Shown here in pieces: positions 57,481-64,000 of a stretch of 64,000 nucleotides of DNA (position 1 is its first letter; every line of letters starts with the position of its first letter). This DNA is from Clitopilus passeckerianus (Eukaryota; Basidiomycota; Agaricomycetes; Agaricales; Entolomataceae): NCBI GenBank assembly GCA_944990035.1, contig CALYLX010000098.1, positions 186,001-250,000 on the forward strand. The letters are read 5' to 3'. The notes below the pieces were generated by a model. It searched no databases, was not told the origin of the DNA, and saw only the letters and a list, made by a program, of their open reading frames with translations. The translations under genes and the position numbers were made by a program.

Positions 57481-58837
57481 TTCAAATTCTTCGTAAAATT
57501 TCGTACAGGCGATTCAACAACAAGAACGGCGGCAGCAAGGGCAAAGAAATGCCTCTGCAAGAAGCTTCATGTTTTATAGGATCCGGCAATGCTTCTCCTA
57601 AACCATATCAGTCTCGAACATCAGCACTGCCGTTGCCTTCATTGACAGCCATTAATTTTGCAAGGCTTCTGGTCCCTGGAACACGAGGGACGTACGGCCT
57701 AGCATTGACAGACGTCACCGATGCCTAGGACGGTCGTATTCGTTTGGAAGGTGGTTGGCCGAGTATAGGGGCATTTGTGATGGTAAGCTAGCCATGTGGC
57801 GGCTTGGCAGGGTTTACGTCCTCTCCAGAGCTCATTGTAGGCTCGTTCCGCCCGGCAAGATCATGGCTGTTGTAAAATTAAAACGATCTTGACTGGCGCA
57901 TCATTCGTCCCTAGGCACTCTCGTGAATGTGGGTCGTGATATGAAGGGGGAAGGCAGGAATTATTATGGATTCTGGAGATATATTCGTAAGTGTGCTTGG
58001 GGGCGAATTGACCCTTCTCTTGGTTCACGTAGGTTTGATGGAAACGAAGAGAGGGCTCGGAGGAGTTTCTGTTCGTCCTCCTGATCATGTTTTCTGAAAT
58101 ACAGCTGAACCGAATAATGCGAAATGTCAACGGAAGGCGAATAGGTCAATGTCATCCCGGTCCGACTGCTCCAGAAATAACTCCTGGAGATCTAGGTGCT
58201 TTCCTGGCGGCAGAACTGTACTTGGATTGACATTGCACCAACCGCCGAATGAGGCGTTTCTTTTTGAGTGGAACTCTCGACCGTTCACCCAGGTGCCCTG
58301 CAGACCTACAGATTCGATGAGCAACATGGTCGTAGCTTACGCCACGGCAAGGAATCGCCACTAACCGCGTGTTGGAAGCAATCTGATACTACTTGCGAGG
58401 CACGCTCGTAGTTTCGGCATCAAAACACAAGAACCCGTCAAGACCATTCGGTGTTCGACGAGCACCCAGTCATTGGCAATAGCCTGAGTTACACCCGAAG
58501 TATTCGCTGGATACCATAGAGCGCGGTTCGTGCAAATGACATTTCGAGGGAAGCATAGCAAACATTTGGAAAGATCTTCGCTCACGGAGTGGGCCTCGCA
58601 GTGTCTGCGACTTGCTGATACGATTCGTTTACATAGCTTTGAATGCTTGAACGAGGGGTGTTGAACGGTATTATCATTATATGTTGGTCATAACATGTCT
58701 ATTATATAAAGCAGGTTGTCTCCTCAACGAGGTGGATTTTTTTTGGCGAATCTAACAAAAGAGCTTGTCAGCAGTTGAAAGCAATCATAAAAACGTAACG
58801 CACCTAAAGCACCCATACGAAATACAACTCAAAGAGT
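57481..58837. other. Spacer with overlapping minus-strand frames, possible gene relic
   Basis: Minus-strand frames at 57964-58155, 58127-58327 and 58361-58585 overlap in different registers and each has a protein-like look (NDWVLVEHRMVLTG; GTWVNGREFHSKRNASFGGW; HYSVQLYFRKHDQEDEQKLL). A possible intron with a CTGCAG acceptor precedes the middle one. No set of splice sites connected them all in frame, so I regard this as a possible decayed gene rather than a call. Confidence 0.3.
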
Positions 58838-59145
58838 TTAAGCCGGAATCATGAGGTCACCCCATGTCCGCACGGCCAGAATGCCACCGAAGAATACTGT
58901 GAGGCCAGTCACGATGTTGATGTTCCCTTGAATCTTTTCCGGTGCAAGAATCTCATTTTGGATAAACCTAGACGAATACTGCTGTCAGTCATGTCTCTTA
59001 ACGCTGTGACGCAGCAACAGCTGTATTTGACGCAAACTCACCGGGAAAAAGCAGACTGGTCCTCATCATCACCAGCAAGCTGACGGCGCTGAGAGGGGTG
59101 GGGAACGAATGCAGGTCCTGCGGAAGGTGCTGAGCGACGGGCCAT
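58838..59145 (-). CDS. Small tail-anchored mitochondrial outer-membrane-type protein (Tom6-like)
   Basis: Two exons, 59042-59145 and 58838-58967, join through a 74-base GT..AG intron into a protein of about 77 residues. The N-terminal half is polar and basic with proline (MARRSAPSAGPAFVPHPSQR), then an acidic patch and ILAPEKIQGN; the end is one membrane helix (IVTGLTVFFGGILAV) followed by RTWGDLMIPA at the stop. A short N-terminal arm, a single glycine-containing helix and a terminal R-x2-GD-L-x-P-like motif resemble Tom6 of the mitochondrial protein import pore. The similarity is by topology and a few residues, so the name is tentative; another small tail-anchored organelle protein is possible. 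Start 59145 is preferred to an upstream in-frame ATG at 59232 because the shorter form has normal length. Confidence 0.65.
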
Positions 59146-59628
59146 TTTGTGTGAGTGTACAGCTGTAAGCGTCTGTGTGTTGGAGGGCCTTGACGAAGTT
59201 TTGGCCAGCGTTAAGGTTAGGGTATGTTTCACGTGATGGGAAATGCTTATGTGATGGACGCTTCGACTTCACGCGTGGTGGCTACCAAAGGTTTCGGTTT
59301 TGTGGTTGCCCCGGTCACCGACGGGCATCCACCTGCATGCATCAAACCCCGCGGACAGAATGACAGTGCTATGTATCATTTGACGTGATCTCTGATGTCT
59401 TGGATATCGAAACGTGGGGTATTTACGAACTGAGAAGCTGAAACCGCAACCCACTTGGATTCTCCTTCCGCAACTGACAATGTCTCACATTACAGCGAGG
59501 CGTGCGATTCGGCATTCTCTGCTGTCTGTATATAACGGAGATCAGCACTGCTTCTCTGTGATCACTCTTGAGCACAACCACCGACTTCTTGTATTCGTCA
59601 ATAGGGACGACGCGTCTTGATGACTATA
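59146..59628. other. Divergent spacer
   Basis: About 480 bases between the Tom6-like gene and DUF6533 paralogue 2; promoter space for both. Nothing else was recognised. Confidence 0.5.
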
Positions 59629-61131
59629 TGGGCTACTCTCTCTCAATTAACCCTGTAAGTTCTGCTTGCTCGCTGATCCTTCCATCTGCTAACGTAGATC
59701 ATCACTAGTTTGCAGATCGTAATAACCTTTCCCTAGATGCCGTGTTGGAGGAAACGCTGACGTTGTCCATTTCTTCCAGTTGCTTGCTTGACCGTTCTGG
59801 TATGGTATTATTGGTTGCCGCCTCACAATCCCTCGTTGACGGTGAGCAGATCTACGAGCTGTTGGACACATTTCACCTCGAGCAAAGATTCATATGGAAA
59901 CAAAAATGGACTGTGACAAAGGTTTTTTACGTCTTTGCCCGTTACTTCCCATTCATCGCCTTCGCGATGTTCTTCATCTGTAAGCCGGTTCCGCTATGTT
60001 CAACCCAATCCAGGATTGAATTTCCCTGCGTTCATAGATGACCGGGATGATATCGAGGATGAGGAATATGGAATCCTCGGGGAAAGCCCACACGAGAAAG
60101 TGTCTGAATGTAAGTACAATCGGGAAGCCTGGCCAATGACTGACATTACTCACCTGGTAGCAGTCCTTTTCAACGTGAATCTAGCGGTCGTAGAAGGTGG
60201 GCTCTTCGTTATTGATTCCTTTACCTGAACTGTAGTAATTGTGACGATACAGCCTTGTTCACTATGCGAGCATGGGCGATCTGGCATCGGAGTCCGCCCG
60301 TCGGGATTATCCTCGTCGTCCTCTTCTGTGCACTCTGGGTACCAATCCTGGTCTGCTTCATCCTCCTAGCGCTCGATATCCTCGACTTTACTCGCTTCGC
60401 CCAAATCAACTTCGGAGGCTTGACGTTATTTTACCTGAGTACGCTCAATCCCCACTTTACAAAATTTTAATTTGAAAATAATACCCGCGAACAGTTACAT
60501 CCACTTTAATGTCGATCCGGGCCTATCAAGTTTGTATGTCATAAGGCCCTTTGACACCATTCTCAGAGCTGACCGAAATCCTAGTGGCTTATACTAAGGG
60601 TGCTAACTTCCTATGGATGGTTCACGGTCAAGGTACTTGTACAGTTTTTGGAGGATTGAAAACATACTGAAACCTAGCAATCCAAATGTGCAGGACTCTG
60701 CTATTATCTCTTCCTCTTATTCATTTCGGCCTTTGCCTTCATCTGCGGGCTTATTCTAAATGGAAAAGTGAGCCTGAGTCAATATTTTCTAGAAATAATC
60801 CGGTTCTAACATCGACCATCCTCCAGGTACGCATCCTTATCCCAAGGTGATTTATTTCAAAACAAGCTTTCACCGCCCCCCCGGAAGATCGTGCTAATCC
60901 AACCAAATCAATTTGTCGATTTTCTCTAGGCTTCTTCAACTGCTCTTTTCTGTTATGGCTACCCGTATGACGCTCAACCTTCGACAGCTCGGAAACCGCA
61001 CAATCAGAGGCCCCGGTATCCATTCGGAGGATACTCTTGACATATCGACCTTCCATGTCAGGCCCCGGGAAGGCGACGTTGAAGCTAACACAGCGCTCAC
61101 AGCAACTTTGCCCACCACATCGAATATTTGA
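59629..61131 (+). CDS. DUF6533 multi-pass membrane protein (paralogue 2)
   Basis: Second DUF6533 family member, 4.5 kb from paralogue 1 and in the same orientation. Diagnostic residues are IYELLDTFHLEQRFIWKQKW and TVTKVFYVFARYFPFIAF. Resolved joins then give a short acidic loop (DRDDIEDEEYGILGE), VLFNVNLAVVE, ALFTMRAWAIWHRSPPVGI, further helices to FGGLTLFYL and YYLFLLFISAFAFICGL, and the tail LLQLLFSVMATRMTLNLRQ with stop at 61129-61131. Helix order and many positions match paralogue 1, but the acidic loop is absent there. Start 59629 (MGYSLSINP) is the likeliest ATG; the join from there to the DUF6533 exon is not secure. Function unknown. Confidence 0.82.
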
Positions 61132-61171
61132 TTCCGACTGGTTTGTCGGCCGTCGGTTCCGGGTTACTGTA

Positions 61172-61493
61172 ATGGGTTTTCAAAGAGTGTTCCGAGGGAT
61201 TCCTCACTGGAAGGAGAATGCGGCCAGTCAGGTAGGCACCGCTCCATCGAAATTTATTCGATTTCAAACGATTTTTTGACTTTTGACAGGCCTCAGTGGA
61301 CGCTCTTAATGACGGTCCGCTTCTACCAAGAAATGCCCAGCTCGAAGAGTCCGCTCCCAGCGGAAACGCTCGCACACGACCACCTACGATATTTGAAGCA
61401 AACCTGACGACGGTAGAGGTGATTAAACATTACCTGGGTCGCGGGAGGACAGCAACAGACGACCCAGGGCATCTCGGGAGGCTGAGGCGTTGA
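61172..61493 (+). CDS. Small hypothetical protein
   Basis: Two exons, 61172-61231 and 61290-61493, join in phase 0 through a 58-base GTAGGC..GACAG intron into about 87 residues: MGFQRVFRGIPHWKENAASQ, then a polar, charged segment including IFEANLTTVEVIKHYLGRGR. I recognise no family. It starts only 41 bases after the DUF6533 stop, which is too close for an independent promoter, so it may instead be an alternative 3' end of that gene or a chance open structure. The clean intron with frame kept on both sides is the main support. Confidence 0.4.
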
Positions 61494-62659
61494 GTAGGCA
61501 GGATTAATCCCATGAACACCATGCTCTGCGCCACCATCCAGCCACCTTTTCCTCTCTTCATCAACTAGCGCTCAGTTTGCCGCTACTATGAATGATCGAT
61601 GGCAAACTTTCTTGTTCGTAATCACGATGACGGTTTAGTGTTGGGTGGATTGGGACCTGTTGAGGCTCGTGTAACGATAGAGCTACCCTTCTCGCTAAGA
61701 CACCCGTTTTCACAAGACGGTGTAGACCGATACAGTACTCCTGTATGTACATTCTCGTAGGCACCAAATTCGAATTCCTTAGTCCTTCTAGCTCCATGAC
61801 CACCCGTCTTGATTGACTTGAAGGAGAACCATACAAACACGGCCTGGGTCATCAGTCACGTTCTTGATCTAAGCGAAGCCCGATCTTGTCAATCCCCCTC
61901 AAAGGAACAAATATTTTTACCACGATCAGCAATCAATTCTGGGTGGATGTTCTCTTGGATGCAATCTTTCTTAAGCATGTACCTTCTTCCCTCCCAGACA
62001 GTTGTGGGGAAAAAAAAATTGGTTCCGCTCCATATCAGCCGTCTTTTGTTCTGTTCAGCAAGGTTTCGTGCAGGGGTAAACAAGAGGACAATGGCCGCAC
62101 ATCATCGGGATAAGCATTAAAGCGGACAGTAGGTTTATGTTTGGACCGAAAGGCAAACCCATGCGGTAAGTTTACCGAAACTGCAACGCCCTGCAAGACC
62201 ACGAGGACAACTCCACTGAAGAACAACAGGGTATCGCCATTCCAGTCATTCCAGGCATCATCATCTTCAGGTTCTACAAGTTCGCCAGACATTCTCATTA
62301 GATCTCATGAGAGGTTCTAGATCATGCACGCCTTTGGCTGATGATTTGACCGGTCTCCAGCCAATGTGCATCCGGGACTTATTTTCATCCAGTATCCAAG
62401 CTTTAATTCCCGACGTTTAAAAAAAGGGCTATCATCTGTCGCCCCGTCTACGATAACGTTGCCTTCGACCCTGCAATTTAAGGGCAATACTGTTGTGGTC
62501 TGCAACATTATTGGTGGCATTTTTCGCCATTTTTCTCTTATATACCGCTACGTCCTTGGCCGACGGCTCCTCATTCCTTCCTTCGCGTCATCAACACCGC
62601 CTGGGTCCACCTCCTTCTACGCATCGGATTCGAAAGGACCTCAAGATCGATCGGATAAT
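61494..62659. other. Spacer with a candidate membrane exon on the minus strand
   Basis: At 62170-62298 (minus) a start codon opens a short frame with an acidic N-terminus and a helix (TLLFFSGVVLVVLQGVAVS) followed by a GTAAAC donor; an exon around 61889-62054 could continue it in phase 0. The model is weak and no family is recognised. The rest is the promoter of the DUF6534 gene. Confidence 0.35.
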
Positions 62660-64000
62660 ATGGAAGCAGCTCTACCTGCACTAGATTCTACGTGAGTCCG
62701 GTCATCCATCCTCCTTGCGGCTTGGTATCTCATAACATTCCACGATTTTTTTCGCGTTCTTAGAATGGGTGCCATGCTCATTGGCGTGGTGATCAGCGCA
62801 GCTCTCTTCGGTATATCAGTTACCCAGGCATTTTGGTACTTCAGTGGTAGGCCTTCTCGCACCCCCACTTCCTACGAATTGGTACTAATTTCGACCTTCA
62901 TTCAGAGACTAGCCAAGATGGAGTGCTGCTCAAACTGCTCGTCTTCGTTCTCATGGTCTTCGATGCCACCCACTTGGCTCTGATTTCTCATAGTAGTGAG
63001 TTCCCTCTTTCATACCCGTCGGGCTTTTACTCACCACTGCCCAAGTATATTTCTATACCATCAGTAACTTCTTGTCAGTTCGCCTCCCTTTCTACCTCAT
63101 CCGACCAGTCGGCTTATCTCTATCGCAGCAACCCTGTTGTTCTCGGAAACCTTGTCTGGTATGTCTCCAACTATCATCCACATTTCCTTCTTGCGACTAA
63201 ACGATCTTCATTCAGGTCTCTTGTGGTATGAATCTTGCCTTCGTGCTTTTGGGTATAGCTGACATGATTGGCTGCAGGTCGAGGCTCTGTTCACCGTACG
63301 TGCTTCGTATTGTCATGCAGAATGTATCGTTCCTTACCCGTTGGTGCAATAGTGCCTTACCGGAGCCCTCGTGCAAATGTAGGTACTCCTCTCGCCTCCC
63401 ATATTCACGTCGCTGATCGTTTCTCACAGGTTCTACACGCATCGAGTATGGCGACGTGAGTTCATGGTGGTTCCGACTGCGTTGTGCCCTCATTAACCGC
63501 TACGACAGTCAGCAAGGGAAACCTTCCGATTACCGTTATACTGATCATCTTGATCTTGGGCAACACCGGTGAGTCTAGTAGCTTCCATCAACAGATCTTC
63601 CCTTTGCTGATGTCTTATCAGGATGCCAATTTGGTGAATACAATTTCTCCTCATCCCATAATCCAGACTCATGACGACGACGTTTAGCATGGGTCATCCT
63701 GGCTCTGCGTGGCAAGACTTTCATCAAGCTCCTCGGCATCTCCGTTCGTGGCACCCAAGAAAAATTTCATGCGGGCAGAACTTAACTTGTATTTTTACAG
63801 AAATTAACGCATACCATCAACGGGCTGACGGCTGGCATCGATGTGATTATTGCAGTGGCATTGGTGACCATGCTCATCCGTGCAAAGACTGGGTTTAAGA
63901 GGTTAGTACAGAACACCTGAGTAGAATTCAATGGGTTGACAAGACCCTCTTAGGTCGGACACTATCATCACAAGATTGGTACGCCGAATTCTATCTAGAA
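62660..64000 (+). CDS. DUF6534 multi-pass membrane protein (3' end beyond the window)
   Basis: Second DUF6534 family member. A short first exon at 62660 (MEAALPALDST) is spliced through GTGAGT..TTCTTAG to MGAMLIGVVISAALFGISVTQ. Following exons give DGVLLKLLVFVLMVFDATHLALISHS, an EALF segment near 63280, LSKGNLPITVILIILILGNTG and the DUF6534 signature GLTAGIDVIIAVALVTMLIRAKTGFKRSDTI cut by the window edge just after it. Helix order equals that of the 4807 gene, whose homologous segments allow the exons to be placed. Nothing suggests inactivation. Its C-terminal helices and tail lie outside the window. Confidence 0.85.

Noticed and set aside
1..64000. tRNA, rRNA and CRISPR elements
   Set aside because: No convincing tRNA B-box with matching arms, no rRNA similarity and no regularly spaced repeats were seen on reading the sequence.

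Overview
The window looks like nuclear DNA of a mushroom-type basidiomycete (Agaricomycetes). Genes are cut by many short introns of roughly 45-70 bases with GT..AG ends. Protein families that are abundant in that group are present: DUF6533/DUF6534 membrane proteins, glucose oxidase-like GMC flavoenzymes, a microsomal P450, an HMG-box factor of the agaricomycete type and a fasciclin protein. No bacterial, organellar, rRNA or tRNA signal was seen. Because of the introns most open frames are partial; genes were rebuilt by joining exons through in-frame splice sites.

Layout. 0-7 kb: retromer subunit VPS29 (+), a cytochrome P450 (-) and a DUF6534 membrane protein (+). 7-18 kb: a gene-poor accessory stretch holding three copies of an unfamiliar secreted, extremely hydrophobic protein at about 3.1 kb spacing (10.7, 13.9 and 17.0 kb). 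The third is clean, the first has a frame conflict that alternative splicing may hide, and the second is a frameshifted pseudogene. A short poly(A)-tailed retroposon with a perfect 15-base target duplication sits between copies 1 and 2. 18.7-21 kb: a CaMK-type protein kinase with a long insert in its N-lobe. 21.4-27.4 kb: two tandem GMC oxidoreductases on the minus strand; a perfect 17-base inverted repeat lies just upstream of the TATA box of the first. 29.4-31 kb: a Zn2Cys6 transcription factor (-). 32.6-36.6 kb: a secreted GH31 alpha-glucosidase (-). 39-40.6 kb: a uridine phosphorylase (-) spread over many small exons. 42.9-44.3 kb: an HMG-box regulator (+). 46.6-51.5 kb: the SEA/GATOR2 subunit RTC1/WDR24 (-). 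52.4-54 kb: a two-domain fasciclin surface protein (-). 55-64 kb: two DUF6533 proteins and a second DUF6534 protein cut by the window end, with several very small genes between them, one resembling Tom6.

Functionally the window mixes housekeeping genes (VPS29, RTC1/WDR24, uridine phosphorylase, small mitochondrial protein) with outward-facing genes (GMC oxidases, alpha-glucosidase, fasciclin, P450, the secreted hydrophobic family, multi-pass DUF653x proteins). No operon-like or clearly co-regulated metabolic cluster is evident. The most unusual content is the triplicated secreted family with its graded decay, the small retroposon and the GMC promoter palindrome.
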